Positions 1-10,846 of a stretch of 64,000 nt of DNA are shown in pieces. Origin of the DNA: an uncultured Eubacterium sp. (GTDB taxonomy: Bacteria; Bacillota; Clostridia; Lachnospirales; Lachnospiraceae); assembly GCA_910584645.1 (NCBI GenBank), contig CAJUAU010000002.1, positions 1-64,000 on the forward strand, written 5' to 3'. The stretch's first letter is position 1. The number at the start of each line of letters is the position of its first letter. The notes under the pieces are model-generated. The model was not told where the DNA came from. It saw only the letters and a program-made list of their open reading frames with translations, and searched no databases. Made by a program: the position numbers and the translations under genes.

Positions 1-76
1 TCTGTTTGTAACCGTCTTTCCCCTTCAGACGGGAATCTCAGTTTTCATTTAAGAATCGCTCGAAATTTATATTAAC

Positions 77-1156
77 TTATTCTTTATATAGTATAACAAA
101 TATCTGAAAACAGTTTCCGTTCTGTATATATTCAACTGTTCCTGTATAATTTTTTGCACTTTCAATTACATTCTGGATGCCATATCCGTGACCTGCTTTT
201 TCACCTTTTGTTGTCTTAAGAACTCCAGCCTTATGTTGTATCTCTTCCGAGAAATAATTTTCTGCCAGGATGAAGATCATATCCTTATCATAGCGGATCT
301 GTAGTTTTATTTTACGAAAATCTTCTGCACATTTTTCAGACGCTTCCATGGCATTTTCAAGGATATTAGAAAAAATAGTGCATAGATCAAAGCCATCTAC
401 AAAACAATCAGAAGGTAAATGTCCTGACACTATAAATTCTATATTTTTCTGGGAAAACATCTCTGCAAATCGATTGATGACGGCATCCGCAGTGGCATTT
501 CCAACTGTCAGAGAACTATCTAACATCTCAAATTTTCCACAGATATGTTCCACATACCCCCGCAGCTCCTCCTTTCCCTCCTGACCTGCCAGGTCATAGA
601 TCGCGCGCATATGATTTCGCATATCATGGCGAAATTTTTTTGTCTCTTCCTCCCTTTTTATTAAATACTCATAATGCTTTTCCTGCGCCTCAAGGTATGT
701 TTCATTCCACTTTTGTTTCTCTGTATTTTTCTGCTTGGAAGCGGCCAGAAGAAAAACCATGATCATTTGGGAAAAAACACTCAGAGACATAAACAAAGTG
801 ATCACACACGTTATAAAATCTCCCGTTCCAATATGTTCCCGGATCAGCGCAAGTGAAACTTCATTGAGGACTATGATTCCAGTAAAAAAGATGAAATAAC
901 CTGCTGGCACACGCTGAAGCAAATCAATGTATTTTCGACGAAATAAGTACGCACAAAGGCACAAGAATACAATCGTGCCAATCAAAGCTGCCAGATCATT
1001 TTGGTTCAAATGCTGCATGCCAGGAAATTTCCCCAACATTTGAAATAATGCCAGGAAGATTCCATTCAGCATCCTTAACACAGCCATCATCCATAAAATA
1101 TAGCTAATTATCTTTGGCAGCTTTTCCTCACTTTTGTTTTTTCTAAGCATTTGCAT
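77..1156 (-). CDS. GHKL sensor histidine kinase, AgrC-like
   Basis: Membrane sensor kinase that would phosphorylate the LytTR response regulator encoded just upstream. The N-terminal ~150 residues are hydrophobic membrane segments. A phosphoacceptor region reading RHDMRNHMRAIYDLAG follows, with a GHKL-type ATPase domain (NILENAMEAS as N box, GHGYGIQNV as glycine-rich box) at the C-terminus. This is the HPK10/AgrC arrangement used for peptide-pheromone sensing. The start is placed at the ATG preceded by GGAG at 8 nt, not the earlier in-frame TTG, giving about 359 residues and a 14-nt overlap with the regulator gene, so the two are translationally coupled. No agrB or agrD-like gene is seen in the window; the ligand is unknown. 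Family call firm, signal unknown. Confidence 0.88.
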   Translation of the reverse strand: MQMLRKNKSEEKLPKIISYILWMMAVLRMLNGIFLALFQMLGKFPGMQHLNQNDLAALIGTIVFLCLCAYLFRRKYIDLLQRVPAGYFIFFTGIIVLNEVSLALIREHIGTGDFITCVITLFMSLSVFSQMIMVFLLAASKQKNTEKQKWNETYLEAQEKHYEYLIKREEETKKFRHDMRNHMRAIYDLAGQEGKEELRGYVEHICGKFEMLDSSLTVGNATADAVINRFAEMFSQKNIEFIVSGHLPSDCFVDGFDLCTIFSNILENAMEASEKCAEDFRKIKLQIRYDKDMIFILAENYFSEEIQHKAGVLKTTKGEKAGHGYGIQNVIESAKNYTGTVEYIQNGNCFQIFVILYKE

Positions 1157-1838
1157 TTTCAAATCTCCATTGAATATGTCTTATTTTTAAGTCTGAATAT
1201 CTGCGCCGGCTAATAGGAATTTTATCTCCATTATCCAGAATGATCTCTTTACTGCCAACTAATTTTATATGGTCAAGATTTACCAAGTACCCTCTGTGCA
1301 CCAGACAAAACCCAAATTCTTCTAATGTCCCAGCAAGCTTTCCAATTTTCTCCCTGCACTCAAAAACATCCTGTCCAATCTTCACTCTAACATTATGATT
1401 TGCCGCTTCAAAATATAAAATGTCCTTGCAGCATACTTCTTGTTCCTTCATCTTGGAAAATTTTAAAACAATTCTTTTGCAGCGCCGCAGTGCTTTCCCA
1501 GCACTGACCAATGCTTCTCTTATTTCTTCCGGATACAGTTTGTCTATGTATCGAAATGCATTGATCCGATATCCCAGGCGGCACAATTCCGCATGGCTCG
1601 ATATGATGATTAAAACCGTTTCAGCTATCTGTTCTGTATATTCTTTAGAAACTGCGAAACCATCTTTTCCTGGTAATTCTATATCCATAAATACAATCTG
1701 ATAAGTTTCCTTCTTCTCTAGAAATTCTTCTCCCGTGGAAAAAACATCTATTTTTATATTCGTTCTATAATAGCTTTCAATCTCTCTTTTCACAATGTGC
1801 TGCCATTTTTTTTCATCCTCAACAATAGCTATCTTCAT
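1143..1838 (-). CDS. LytTR-family response regulator, AgrA-like
   Basis: Two-component response regulator partnering the adjacent kinase. The N-terminal receiver domain starts MKIAIVEDEKKW, with acidic pocket residues and a phosphoacceptor Asp in IVFMDIELPG. The C-terminal ~100 residues form a LytTR DNA-binding domain (ILYFEAANHNVRV, HRGYLVNLDHI, PISRRRYSDL). The open frame extends about 65 residues further upstream, but the ATG at 1838 has AGGGAGAAG before it and begins exactly at the conserved receiver start, giving 231 residues. It is the first gene of the kinase operon and is divergent from the gene at 1935. Targets are probably genes preceded by paired LytTR sites; none was identified here. 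Confidence 0.9.
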   Translation of the reverse strand: MKIAIVEDEKKWQHIVKREIESYYRTNIKIDVFSTGEEFLEKKETYQIVFMDIELPGKDGFAVSKEYTEQIAETVLIIISSHAELCRLGYRINAFRYIDKLYPEEIREALVSAGKALRRCKRIVLKFSKMKEQEVCCKDILYFEAANHNVRVKIGQDVFECREKIGKLAGTLEEFGFCLVHRGYLVNLDHIKLVGSKEIILDNGDKIPISRRRYSDLKIRHIQWRFENANA

Positions 1839-1934
1839 GATCTTCTCCCTTTTTGCTTTTTTCACAGATGACGAAATAAAATCCCCGTTTCTGTACAAAC
1901 TATAATCAGTTATACGACATCTGAGGAGGGTTTT

Positions 1935-2333
1935 ATGAAAGTACAGGATTCCACTAAAAATTTCATCAAATGCGGGGTATACGGATGGGGATTTGAGTGT
2001 CTGTGGACCGGGCTTCACTCCATCTTTTCCCATAAAAACAAAGAATACACCTGCCGGACTTCCATGTGGATGTTCCCCATCTATGGTATGGCATCCCTTA
2101 TCAAACCGATTTCAAAGGCTCTGAAAAATGTAAATGTAGTGATACGCGGAATGGTGTATACTACCTGCATTTTTGCAACAGAATACGGCACCGGAAAACT
2201 GCTAAAAAAAAATCACTGCTGCCCCTGGGACTACAGTGACGCCAAACATAATATCAAGGGGCTCATCCGTCTGGATTATGCCCCCCTATGGTTTATTGTA
2301 GGTCTAATTTATGAAAAAATCCTGCGGACATAG
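1935..2333 (+). CDS. small membrane protein, putative ABC-transporter type IV (CmpB/DUF1113-like)
   Basis: A 132-residue protein with several hydrophobic segments and the recognisable pattern YGWGFECLWTG, SMWMFPIYG, ATEYGTGKLL, CPWDYS and a final LWFIVGLIYE. The WDYS motif followed by a Leu/Tyr-rich last helix is typical of the Firmicutes family annotated as putative ABC-transporter type IV permease, whose function is not established. The start is supported by GAGGAGGG upstream of the ATG. It is divergent from the two-component operon and convergent with cysE, with which it leaves no spacer. No ATPase partner is adjacent, so a transport role is only a family label. Confidence 0.7.
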   Translation: MKVQDSTKNFIKCGVYGWGFECLWTGLHSIFSHKNKEYTCRTSMWMFPIYGMASLIKPISKALKNVNVVIRGMVYTTCIFATEYGTGKLLKKNHCCPWDYSDAKHNIKGLIRLDYAPLWFIVGLIYEKILRT

Positions 2334-3239
2334 CTAAACCGGCTTCTGGAAGCTGACACGGGAATTTTCCGGAACGGACTCCGTGATAAAGGTATTGCCG
2401 CCTATGACGGAATTCTTACCGATGACCGTGTCGCCGCCCAGGATCGACGCATTGGAATAGATCGTCACATTGTCCTCAATGGTAGGGTGGCGCTTTGTGC
2501 CGGAAAGTTTCTGGCCGCCTCGGGTGGAAAGCCCGCCCAGAGTTACCCCCTGGTAAAGTTTCACGTTATTTCCGATGACCGTGGTCTCACCAATGACGAT
2601 ACCGGTACCGTGGTCGATAAAAAAACATTCTCCGATGTCGGCGCCGGAGTGGATATCGATGCCCGTCTTGGCATGGGCATATTCAGTCATGATCCTCGGT
2701 ATGTACGGTACGCTGCGTATGTAAAATTCATGGGCGATGCGGTAGACAAAGATGGCAAATAGACCAGGATAGGAAAATATGATCTCTTCCTTGCTATGGG
2801 CTGCAGGATCCCCGTCATACCCTGCCTGGACATCCTTTAAGAGCAGTTTCTGGATGTGGGGAAGCTGTTCAAAAAACTCACTGCAGATCTGTTCTGCCCG
2901 TTCCTTATTTTTTTCATCCGGATTTCCCTCCAGGGATTCTGCCCTGAGCACCTCTTCGTCCTCATAATAGGCAAAGGCACAGGCGATCTGCTCACAGAGC
3001 ATATTATAAATCCCCAGCAGCCGGTCGCCCACAAAGTATTTTGGCAGTCCCCTGGTGGCATCCTGCTCTCCAAAATATCCCGGAAACATCACCAGCCGCA
3101 GCTCCAGCAGAGCGTCAATGATAACCTTTCTCTCCGGCATGTTCTTGCCCTGTTTTGTCGAAAACAGAGGTTCCCCTTCGTAATTATCAGCGATCTTTTC
3201 CACTACATTCTCAATCGTATGCTTTGTTTTCTGATTCAT
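2334..3239 (-). CDS. cysE: serine O-acetyltransferase (EpsC/CysE type)
   Basis: Transfers acetyl from acetyl-CoA to L-serine, giving O-acetylserine, the committed step of cysteine synthesis. The C-terminal half is a left-handed beta-helix of hexapeptide repeats ([42 protein letters not shown]) with the catalytic-type DHGTG motif. The N-terminal ~150 residues are a helical domain as in the EpsC subgroup, giving 301 residues. The start overlaps the engB stop as ATGA, so it is translationally coupled to engB. A second sulfur gene, metY, lies near the other end of the window. Confidence 0.9.
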   Translation of the reverse strand: MNQKTKHTIENVVEKIADNYEGEPLFSTKQGKNMPERKVIIDALLELRLVMFPGYFGEQDATRGLPKYFVGDRLLGIYNMLCEQIACAFAYYEDEEVLRAESLEGNPDEKNKERAEQICSEFFEQLPHIQKLLLKDVQAGYDGDPAAHSKEEIIFSYPGLFAIFVYRIAHEFYIRSVPYIPRIMTEYAHAKTGIDIHSGADIGECFFIDHGTGIVIGETTVIGNNVKLYQGVTLGGLSTRGGQKLSGTKRHPTIEDNVTIYSNASILGGDTVIGKNSVIGGNTFITESVPENSRVSFQKPV

Positions 3240-3832
3240 AATGGGATCTCCTTTACAAAGGTATCGATATACTCCCAGATTTCATCCTTTCCCTCCCTGT
3301 TCTGGGCAGAAAAAGGAATGACTGGCGTTCCCTCCACCAGCTGCAGCTTTTTCCGGATCATGGAAATATGCCGGCTTCGGGCATTTTTACTGATCTTATC
3401 CGCTTTTGTGGCGATGATCAGCGGATTAAACCCCTTGGATAAAAGCAGCTGATACATCTTTACATCATTTGCCGAGGGCTCGTGGCGGATGTCAATGAGA
3501 AGAAATACCACCCGCAGAGCCTGGGAGGTATCCAGATATTTCTCGATCATCTTCATCCATTTTGCCGCCGTCTCCTTCGACACTTTCGCATAGCCGTAGC
3601 CGGGCAGATCCACCATATAGCAGATATCATTCACATTATAATAATTGATGGTCTGGGTCTTGCCCGGCTGGGAAGATATTCTGGCAAACCCTTTGCGGTT
3701 CATCAGCGTATTAATGAGGGAAGATTTCCCCACATTAGATCTTCCCCAGAAGGCAAGCTCAATTTTATCATTCTGTGGCAGCCTGCTGGTGATGCCGCAG
3801 ACTGTTTCTAATTCCAGTGACCGGATTACCAT
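3236..3832 (-). CDS. engB: ribosome biogenesis GTPase EngB/YsxC
   Basis: Essential GTPase of the TrmE-Era-EngA-YihA-Septin group that acts in large ribosomal subunit assembly. G1 is [13 protein letters not shown]3 lies in [13 protein letters not shown]4 is TKAD and G5 is around PFSAQN. Length, about 198 residues, matches the family. A GTG and then an ATG follow the AGGAG site; the ATG at 3832 is preferred. It lies 28 bp downstream of lon, an arrangement (tig-clpX-lon-engB) shared with Bacillus subtilis, and overlaps cysE by 4 nt. Confidence 0.95.
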   Translation of the reverse strand: MVIRSLELETVCGITSRLPQNDKIELAFWGRSNVGKSSLINTLMNRKGFARISSQPGKTQTINYYNVNDICYMVDLPGYGYAKVSKETAAKWMKMIEKYLDTSQALRVVFLLIDIRHEPSANDVKMYQLLLSKGFNPLIIATKADKISKNARSRHISMIRKKLQLVEGTPVIPFSAQNREGKDEIWEYIDTFVKEIPL

Positions 3833-3859
3833 CACATTCTCCTTTTCTCCTGCAGATAC

Positions 3860-6169
3860 CTATCCCACCACTGCGGTATCCAGTACCTTTTTCATCTCAC
3901 CGGCAAATACGATCTCCATTCCCCCGGTGATCTCCTCTTCCAGTTCCTGCACGTCAGGTTCATTTTCTTTTGGTACGATAACCCTTGTGATCCCTGCCAG
4001 TCTGGCAGCCAGGAGTTTTTCTTTCAGGCCCCCGATGGGCAGCACTCTTCCCCGGAGTGTCACTTCCCCTGTCATGGCTGTTCTGGCATCCACTTTTTTC
4101 TCTTCGATGGCAGAATACAGTGCTGTCGCCATAGTGATGCCGGCAGAGGGCCCGTCTTTTGGCACAGCCCCTTCGGGAACATGCACATGGATGTCGTGCT
4201 CTTTGAAATACTCGTTATCTTTTTTGCAGATCGAGCGGACAAAACTGAGGGCGATGCGTGCGGATTCCTGCATGACATCTCCCAGCTGCCCGGTGAGGAT
4301 CAGATTTCCTTCCCCCGGCATGATATTGACCTCGATCTCCAGGGTATCTCCTCCCACCTGAGTCCAGGCTAGCCCCCGCACAATGCCGATCTCATCTTCT
4401 GCATTGGCTTTTAGATTCGTATATCGCCGCTTTCCAAGGATTTCCTTTAGATTCTTTCCGGATACCCGCAGCTTTTCCGCCTCTCCATTTACGATCTGCC
4501 TCGCGGTCTTCCTGCAGATCCTGCCGATCTGACGCTCCAGTCCACGGACTCCCGCTTCCCTGGTATAATAGCTTATGATATCCCGCAGTGCTTTATCATT
4601 AATGGACAGGTTAGATTTTTTCAATCCGTTCTTTTCGATCTGTTTTGGAATCAGGTATTGTTTTCCAATATGAAATTTTTCATTTTCTGTATAGCCTGAG
4701 ATCTCGATAATCTCCATGCGGTCTAACAGAGGTCTGGGTATCGTATCCACCGTATTGGCGGTACACAAAAACAACACTTCCGACAGGTCCACCGGCAGCT
4801 CCACATAGTGATCGGTAAAATGCTGGTTCTGTTCCGGATCCAGCACTTCCAGAAGCGCCGAAGAGGTATCTCCTTTATAGTCGCTGCTCACCTTATCGAT
4901 CTCATCCAGCAGCATCAATGGATTTTTTACCCCGGACCGTTTGAGACCGTCGATGATCCGCCCTGGCAAAGCACCGATATAGGTTCTTCGGTGTCCCCGG
5001 ATCTCCGCTTCATCCCGGACTCCACCCAGGCAGATCCTCACGTATTTCTTTTCCAGGGCGCGGGCCACGGACTTGGCAATGGAGGTCTTTCCTGTCCCCG
5101 GAGGGCCTACCAGACATACGATGGGCGCCTCGCCTCTGGCATTCAGCTTGCGGACCGCAAGAAATTCAAGAATCCGTTCTTTTACCTTTTCCAGCCCATA
5201 ATGATCCTCATCCAAAACCTTCTGTGCCCTCAGAAGATCCTGGCTGGATTCATCCATCTTATCCCAGGGCAGATCCAGAAGCGTCTCAATATAATCCCGC
5301 GTCACCGCACTCTCCGATGAGCTGGAGGGCAGGCTGTCAAGCCTCTTGATCTCCTCCTCCAGCTTTTCCCTGATCTCATCGGAACAGATGAGCTGCTCCA
5401 GTTTTTCCCGGTATTTCTCCTCATAACTGCCGGCACCTTCACCCAGCTCATCCCGGATGACCTTCATCTGTTCCCGGAGAAAATATTCTTTCTGGTTTTT
5501 ATCCACTTCGGATTTGACTTTGGTCTTATAATCGGCACGGATCTTAAGGATATCGATCTCTCTGGCAAGATATTCAGAAACCAGATAAAAACGGTTTTCC
5601 ACATCAAAGCACTCCAGAACCTGCTGGCGCTTCTCCAGATCCATCGGAATATGCATGGCGATAAGATCCAGCAGGATATCCAGGTCATTTTCTTTCTGGA
5701 TCTTCTCATAGGCGCTTCTTCCGGCACTTGGATTCTGCCCCAGATAGAGGGTATACATATCCTTTATATCCCGGCACATAGCAGTATATTCGATCTCACG
5801 GATATTTTCTGCTGCCGCCGTCTTATCATAAAATACAACATCTCCCATCAAAAATGGCTCATTTTGAACAAGGGCGGTCAGTGTCCCTCTCTGTCTCGTA
5901 GAAACCAGAATACGGATCACATTGTCTTCCAGTTTTATGACCTGCCGTATCCTTGCCACAACACCGATGCTCTCCACATCTGAATACAGGGGCAGTTCTA
6001 CCCGGTCATCTTTCTGGCTCGTAATGAAGATAATGCTGTCTTCCGCCATCGCCTCATCCACTGCCCGTTTGGTGATATCACGATTCACATCCAGATGAAC
6101 CAGCATTCCCGGTAGAATTGTCATTCCTTTCAATGCGATGATTGGCAATGTTTTCATTTGTTCATCCAT
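3860..6169 (-). CDS. lon: ATP-dependent protease Lon
   Basis: Cytosolic AAA+ protease degrading damaged and regulatory proteins. Order of parts: N-terminal substrate domain starting around [20 protein letters not shown], coiled-coil middle region, AAA+ module with Walker [10 protein letters not shown] and Walker [11 protein letters not shown], and a C-terminal serine-lysine protease domain with catalytic Ser in DGPSAGIT and the Lys in [10 protein letters not shown]. The open frame could start from a GTG directly abutting the clpX stop (6214), but GGAGG lies 11 nt before the ATG at 6169, giving 769 residues, close to the usual 770-800. It follows clpX by about 45 bp, probably in one transcript. 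Confidence 0.96.
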   Translation of the reverse strand: MDEQMKTLPIIALKGMTILPGMLVHLDVNRDITKRAVDEAMAEDSIIFITSQKDDRVELPLYSDVESIGVVARIRQVIKLEDNVIRILVSTRQRGTLTALVQNEPFLMGDVVFYDKTAAAENIREIEYTAMCRDIKDMYTLYLGQNPSAGRSAYEKIQKENDLDILLDLIAMHIPMDLEKRQQVLECFDVENRFYLVSEYLAREIDILKIRADYKTKVKSEVDKNQKEYFLREQMKVIRDELGEGAGSYEEKYREKLEQLICSDEIREKLEEEIKRLDSLPSSSSESAVTRDYIETLLDLPWDKMDESSQDLLRAQKVLDEDHYGLEKVKERILEFLAVRKLNARGEAPIVCLVGPPGTGKTSIAKSVARALEKKYVRICLGGVRDEAEIRGHRRTYIGALPGRIIDGLKRSGVKNPLMLLDEIDKVSSDYKGDTSSALLEVLDPEQNQHFTDHYVELPVDLSEVLFLCTANTVDTIPRPLLDRMEIIEISGYTENEKFHIGKQYLIPKQIEKNGLKKSNLSINDKALRDIISYYTREAGVRGLERQIGRICRKTARQIVNGEAEKLRVSGKNLKEILGKRRYTNLKANAEDEIGIVRGLAWTQVGGDTLEIEVNIMPGEGNLILTGQLGDVMQESARIALSFVRSICKKDNEYFKEHDIHVHVPEGAVPKDGPSAGITMATALYSAIEEKKVDARTAMTGEVTLRGRVLPIGGLKEKLLAARLAGITRVIVPKENEPDVQELEEEITGGMEIVFAGEMKKVLDTAVVG

Positions 6170-6214
6170 GACATCTTGTTCCTCCATTCTTCCCTTTGTA
6201 CCACATGCCGCCAC

Positions 6215-7507
6215 TCAGGCACTTTCCCCGGTTTTTTCTTCCAGAAGGATCACCTGGTCATCCTGCCCGATCAGTTCCGGTATTCCTTCCTTATCCACAA
6301 CGGCTTTTGTGATCCGGCACTCCTTCACATCCTCTCTGGAGGGGAGCTCAAACATATAATCCATCATGCAGTTCTCGATAATGGCGCGAAGTCCTCTCGC
6401 CCCGGTCTTCCGCTCGATGGACTGGCGGGCGATCTCCCGCACGGCTTCCTCGTCAAAGGTAAGCCGGATGCCATCCAGCTCCAGCAGCTTTTGATACTGC
6501 TTCGTTATGGCATTTCTCGGTTTCACAAGAATCTGGGTCAACGCCTCCTCGTCCAGCAGATCAAGGCTGACGGTCACTGGCACACGTCCCACGAATTCCG
6601 GTATGATACCGAACTTCACCAGATCCTGGGGCAGCACCTGGCGGAACAGATCCCCGATATTGGAGTCTGTCTTATCTGAAATCTCTGCGTTGAAGCCGAT
6701 GGATTTCTTGTCGATCCTGGATCCGATGATCTTATCCAGTCCATCAAAAGCTCCTCCACATATAAAAAGTATATTCGTCGTATCGATGTGATAAAACTCC
6801 TGCTGGGGATGTTTTCTTCCTCCCTGGGGCGGAACACTGGCTTCTGTTCCCTCCAGGATCTTAAGCAGGGCCTGCTGCACGCCCTCACCGGACACATCCC
6901 TGGTGATGGATGCATTTTCTGACTTCTTCGTGATCTTATCGATCTCATCGATATAAATGATTCCGTGCTCCGCACGGGGGATATCATAATCCGCCGCCTG
7001 TATGATCTTCAGCAGAATATTTTCCACATCTTCACCGACATATCCCGCCTCGGTCAGCGTTGTGGCATCTGCGATAGCGAAAGGCACATTTAGTACCTTT
7101 GCCAGGGTCTGTGCCAGATAGGTCTTACCGGAACCGGTAGGACCTATCATAAGAATATTGCTCTTCTGGAGCTCCACGTCCATGTCCGCAGCAGACATAA
7201 CCCTCTTATAATGATTGTAAACCGCTACTGACAGCGCTTTTTTTGCCTCCTCCTGACCGATGACATATTCGTCCAGAAATTCCTTGATCTCTTTTGGCTT
7301 CAGCAGATTGATCTCCACCTCTTCCACATCATCCCCACCATACATTTCCTGGTATTCCTCTGCTAGAATTTCTTCACAGAGCTCAGTACACTCGTCACAT
7401 ATATAGACACCTGTCGGTCCTGCGATCAGTTTGCGAACCTGTTTTTCTGTCTTTCCACAAAAGGAACAGCGAAAGGATGTCTGATTGTCACTATTTCTTC
7501 CTGCCAT
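6215..7507 (-). CDS. clpX: ATP-dependent Clp protease ATP-binding subunit ClpX
   Basis: AAA+ unfoldase that feeds substrates to ClpP. An N-terminal C4 zinc-binding domain ([10 protein letters not shown]...CDECTELC) is followed by Walker [13 protein letters not shown], Walker [11 protein letters not shown] and the C-terminal sensor-2 region [10 protein letters not shown]. About 430 residues, standard for the family. The start was set at the ATG with GAAAGGGAGAAATTT upstream rather than eight codons earlier. It lies downstream of clpP behind a hairpin terminator, so some expression probably comes from clpP readthrough. Confidence 0.97.
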   Translation of the reverse strand: MAGRNSDNQTSFRCSFCGKTEKQVRKLIAGPTGVYICDECTELCEEILAEEYQEMYGGDDVEEVEINLLKPKEIKEFLDEYVIGQEEAKKALSVAVYNHYKRVMSAADMDVELQKSNILMIGPTGSGKTYLAQTLAKVLNVPFAIADATTLTEAGYVGEDVENILLKIIQAADYDIPRAEHGIIYIDEIDKITKKSENASITRDVSGEGVQQALLKILEGTEASVPPQGGRKHPQQEFYHIDTTNILFICGGAFDGLDKIIGSRIDKKSIGFNAEISDKTDSNIGDLFRQVLPQDLVKFGIIPEFVGRVPVTVSLDLLDEEALTQILVKPRNAITKQYQKLLELDGIRLTFDEEAVREIARQSIERKTGARGLRAIIENCMMDYMFELPSREDVKECRITKAVVDKEGIPELIGQDDQVILLEEKTGESA

Positions 7508-7551
7508 AAATTTCTCCCTTTCTTCGCACAATTAGAACTTTCCTATCAGAT

Positions 7552-7592
7552 AAAAAAGCACATGGTGCCACCCGGAACATATGGTGGCACCA
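7552..7592 (-). terminator. intrinsic terminator between clpP and clpX
   Basis: Perfect inverted repeat TGGTGCCAC / GTGGCACCA (7563-7571 and 7584-7592) around a 12-nt loop. On the minus strand it is followed by a run of six T. It sits just after the clpP stop and would cap most clpP transcripts while allowing partial readthrough into clpX. Confidence 0.75.
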
Positions 7593-7598
7593 CAGATA

Positions 7599-8192
7599 TT
7601 ATTTCGATTCATGATTGACAAGGATCCGGTCAACAAGCCCGTACTGAAGTGCTTCCTCAGCCGACATAAAGTTATCCCGTTCGGTATCCTCAGCAATCTT
7701 TTCCACAGTCTGACCCGTATTGGCAGCGAGGATCTCATTCAGCTTTTTCTTCGTTTTCAGAATATTCTCTGCCACGATCTGAATCTCCGTCGCCTGTCCC
7801 TTCGCTCCTCCGGATGGCTGATGGATCATGATCTCCGCATTGGGCAGTGCAAGCCTCTTTCCTTTGGCGCCACTGGAAAGCAGGAAGGCTCCCATACTCG
7901 CTGCAAGCCCCATACAGATCGTAGAGACATCGCATTTGACATAATTCATGGTATCGTAGATCGCCATGCCGGCTGTCACTGAACCGCCAGGGCTGTTAAT
8001 ATACAGATTGATATCCTTGCCCGGATCCTCAGATTCCAAAAACAGCATCTGTGCCACCACAAGGCTTGCTGTCGTGTCATTTACCTCATCCCCAAGAAAA
8101 ATGATCCTTTCCCGGAGCAGTCTCGAATATATATCATAAGAGCGCTCGCCTCCCCGGCTCGTCTGCTCAATGACATAAGGAACTAAAGCCAT
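7599..8192 (-). CDS. clpP: ATP-dependent Clp protease proteolytic subunit ClpP
   Basis: Serine protease that forms the double-heptamer chamber partnered by ClpX. The catalytic Ser is in [15 protein letters not shown], the His in [10 protein letters not shown] and the Asp in [11 protein letters not shown]. About 197 residues, normal for the family. A GGAGG 8 nt before the ATG at 8192 decides the start; the upstream in-frame ATG overlaps that site and is unlikely. It is preceded by tig at about 40 bp and probably co-transcribed with it. Confidence 0.97.
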   Translation of the reverse strand: MALVPYVIEQTSRGGERSYDIYSRLLRERIIFLGDEVNDTTASLVVAQMLFLESEDPGKDINLYINSPGGSVTAGMAIYDTMNYVKCDVSTICMGLAASMGAFLLSSGAKGKRLALPNAEIMIHQPSGGAKGQATEIQIVAENILKTKKKLNEILAANTGQTVEKIAEDTERDNFMSAEEALQYGLVDRILVNHESK

Positions 8193-8230
8193 ATTATTTT
8201 CCTCCATCTACATTACATTCATGTATCGTG

Positions 8231-9550
8231 TTACTCTGCATCTTCCTCCGCCTTATCGGAAGCCTCGATCTCTACGGCTTCTTTCACCAGAAGATCCACT
8301 GCCTTTTGTACAGCAACATCTTTGGAAATCTGCTCTTTTTCAGCCTCTCCAGCCATCTCTTTGAGCTTATCTGCTTCCATTCTGTACATTTCAGCCATTT
8401 TCTCCAGTTCTTTATCAATGTCCTTATCTGTAGCCTTGATCTTTTCTGCCTCTGCCACAGCCTCTAAAACAAGCCGGGTCTTAATGCGCATCTCTGCCTC
8501 TGGTCTCATCTGATCCATAAGTGCCTGAGGCTGCATGCCAGTCATCTGCATATACTGCTCGATGGAAAGTCCCTGCTGCTGAAGTCTTGAAGCAAACTCA
8601 TTTACCATCTGGGATACCTGCTCATCTACCATCGGAGCCGGAAGCTCTACCTTTGCGTTTTCAACAACCTTCTCCAGCACTTTATTTTCTTTCTCTGTCT
8701 TCACCTGGGCTTTTCTTCGATCGGTCAGAGTCTTTTTCACACTCGCCTTGTATTCCTTCAGCGTATCAAACTCAGAAACCTCACTGGCAAATTCATCGTC
8801 CAGCTTAGGAAGCTCTTTTACTTTTACTTCCTTGATCTCCACCTTGAACAAAGCAGGTTTGCCCTTCAGGCTTGCTTCGTGGTATTCCTCTGGGAACGTA
8901 ACATTGACGTCCACTTTATCGCCAGTCTTTTTGCCGATCAGCTGGTCTTCAAAGGTATCGATAAAGGAATGGCTTCCGATGGTCAGGGAATAATCCGTGC
9001 CCTTGCCGCCTTCAAATGCCTCGCCCTCTACAAATCCTTCAAAGTCGATAACTGCAATATCATCCTTTTTGATCTCTCTGTCTTCTACTGTCATAATACG
9101 TGCATTCTGCTCACGTACACGGTCAATCTCCGCGTTGACATCCGCTGCCAAAACTTTGACTTCCTGTTTTTCTACCTCAATACCTTTATAATCTCCCAGT
9201 TCCACCTCTGGCTTCACTGCAACAGTCGCGGTAAATACAAAAGGTTTGTCTTTGCCGATATCTTCCACGTCGATCTCCGGACGGGATACGATCTCAAGAC
9301 CGCACTCCTTTGCCGCAGCCTCATATGCCTCCGGAATTGCAAAATTAGCGGCATCCTCATAGAAAATTTCCGGGCCATAAAGCTTCTCGATCATTTTTCT
9401 TGGCGCTTTTCCCTTGCGGAAGCCCTGGATCGAGATCTTACCCTTATTCTTATGATAGGATTTGACCATAGCCGCCTCAAAATCCTCTACACTTACCTCT
9501 ATCGTGATCTTTGCCATACTGTTTTCAAGATTCTCTACTTTGTAACTCAT
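8231..9550 (-). CDS. tig: trigger factor (ribosome-associated chaperone/prolyl isomerase)
   Basis: Binds near the ribosome exit tunnel and helps nascent chains fold. The N-terminal ribosome-docking signature is GFRKGKAPR, followed by an FKBP-type isomerase domain (DDIAVIDFEGFVEGEAFEGG) and a long helical C-terminal chaperone domain ending in an acidic tail. 439 residues is close to the typical 430. GGAGG precedes the ATG. It is first in the tig-clpP-clpX-lon-engB run, an order conserved in Firmicutes. Confidence 0.96.
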   Translation of the reverse strand: MSYKVENLENSMAKITIEVSVEDFEAAMVKSYHKNKGKISIQGFRKGKAPRKMIEKLYGPEIFYEDAANFAIPEAYEAAAKECGLEIVSRPEIDVEDIGKDKPFVFTATVAVKPEVELGDYKGIEVEKQEVKVLAADVNAEIDRVREQNARIMTVEDREIKKDDIAVIDFEGFVEGEAFEGGKGTDYSLTIGSHSFIDTFEDQLIGKKTGDKVDVNVTFPEEYHEASLKGKPALFKVEIKEVKVKELPKLDDEFASEVSEFDTLKEYKASVKKTLTDRRKAQVKTEKENKVLEKVVENAKVELPAPMVDEQVSQMVNEFASRLQQQGLSIEQYMQMTGMQPQALMDQMRPEAEMRIKTRLVLEAVAEAEKIKATDKDIDKELEKMAEMYRMEADKLKEMAGEAEKEQISKDVAVQKAVDLLVKEAVEIEASDKAEEDAE

Positions 9551-9681
9551 GTTCTTATTCCTCCAAATACGATTTCTAAATTTATTTTATAAGGCAAGCT
9601 CTTAAAAGCATTCCCATTTTTTTTGTTTTTGAAACAAGTCAGAAAATTCCCTGCGGACAGACCCGCTTTCTCTTCCCTGTT

Positions 9682-10824
9682 CTACCACACCCGGTAGTTT
9701 CCACTCAGTGCCAGCAGGGCAAACAGATACAGACAGTTATCATAATATCTTCTTTCGCCGGTGCGGAGAGGCGTATTCCAGAAACGCTCCACACACTCTT
9801 TGGCATAAGGTCCGTCTGCCGCCAGGGAAGCCTGGGCATTGGTGGCAATGATCGCCACAGGATGAAGAGCCGGCTGGTCGAGAACCGTACCATCGATCTC
9901 ATATGTCATAAAATCCTCACCGCGGTGGGTCTCCATAAAGAATTTCTGAACCTTATTGTTATTCTCCTTGTTCCAGTCATCCGGCGCAAACCACTCATAA
10001 TCCAGACCGATATTGGCGATCACCCGGTAAGAATCACTGTAGTACCAGTCATGGCGGCCGCCAAAGATATCCTGTTCTTCCGGATACGGCGTTCCATCAT
10101 AATAAGCGTACTCTGCCGCCAGCCCGGTCTCTGGATGACATGCTTTTTTCAGGTATTCACGGCTTGCCTGGGCTGCTTTCTTCCAGAATTCCCGGTCCTC
10201 TTCATTTGCCCACAGGGCAAACAGCTCATAAAAATGAGGACAGTGATAAGAAGGATCGCTGAATTTACGGCTGGGAATAAAGCGGATCAGATAATTCTCC
10301 GGCTCCATGATCGGATCCCCCGGCTCTTTCTCGCCGTTATGTATGCAGGCACTAAGGATATTTTTCGCCTCCTGGGAATAATTGAAGATTCCCTCTCCGT
10401 CTCCCCATCGGTGGGAAGCAAAGAAAAGCGCCATGGCAAAGAACTCCTCCCCGTCCGGCGCAGGCCCATGGTCATTCTTTGTTCCATTGGTCTGGCAGGA
10501 CCAGGCAAAATATCCTTTGTTGTAGCCTTCTTCCATATACATATAAGTCCTCGCCCATTTCCAGACGCGGTCAAATTCATTTTTCATATCCATCTGGACA
10601 CACATCATCATGGCATAAGACATACCTTCTGTTCTGGCATCAAAATTTCCTGTATCCTCAAAATATCCCATGTCATCCCCGGCTTCAAAATAGAACTTTT
10701 CACCCTCCGGGCCATAAAATACAGTGTGGAACGCATCTTTTAACTTTTTATCGATCTCTTCCTGTGAATGTCCACACTCGGCAAATACATTTCGATACTG
10801 TTTTGTGTAATAAGCACCTTTCAT
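9682..10824 (-). CDS. GH8 reducing-end xylose-releasing exo-oligoxylanase-like enzyme
   Basis: Glycoside hydrolase family 8 protein of 380 residues that would trim xylose from the reducing end of xylo-oligosaccharides in the cytosol; no signal peptide is present. The N-terminal signature DDMGYFEDTGNFDARTEGMSYAMMM contains the likely general acid Glu, and HDWYYSDSYRV contains the likely base Asp. The (alpha/alpha)6-barrel Trp-rich pattern (DRVWKWARTYMY, GYFAWSCQTNG) fits the Rex subgroup more than endoxylanases or cellulases. It starts 22 bp after glmM ends, so it is probably in the glmM transcript, an unusual pairing. Substrate specificity is inferred from family resemblance. Confidence 0.88.
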   Translation of the reverse strand: MKGAYYTKQYRNVFAECGHSQEEIDKKLKDAFHTVFYGPEGEKFYFEAGDDMGYFEDTGNFDARTEGMSYAMMMCVQMDMKNEFDRVWKWARTYMYMEEGYNKGYFAWSCQTNGTKNDHGPAPDGEEFFAMALFFASHRWGDGEGIFNYSQEAKNILSACIHNGEKEPGDPIMEPENYLIRFIPSRKFSDPSYHCPHFYELFALWANEEDREFWKKAAQASREYLKKACHPETGLAAEYAYYDGTPYPEEQDIFGGRHDWYYSDSYRVIANIGLDYEWFAPDDWNKENNNKVQKFFMETHRGEDFMTYEIDGTVLDQPALHPVAIIATNAQASLAADGPYAKECVERFWNTPLRTGERRYYDNCLYLFALLALSGNYRVW

Positions 10825-10846
10825 CTCGTTTATCCTTTCTTAGCAT

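Noticed and set aside
12..32. CCGTCT / AGACGG hairpin after the histidine kinase stop
   Set aside because: Only six paired bases and no T run; too weak to call a terminator.
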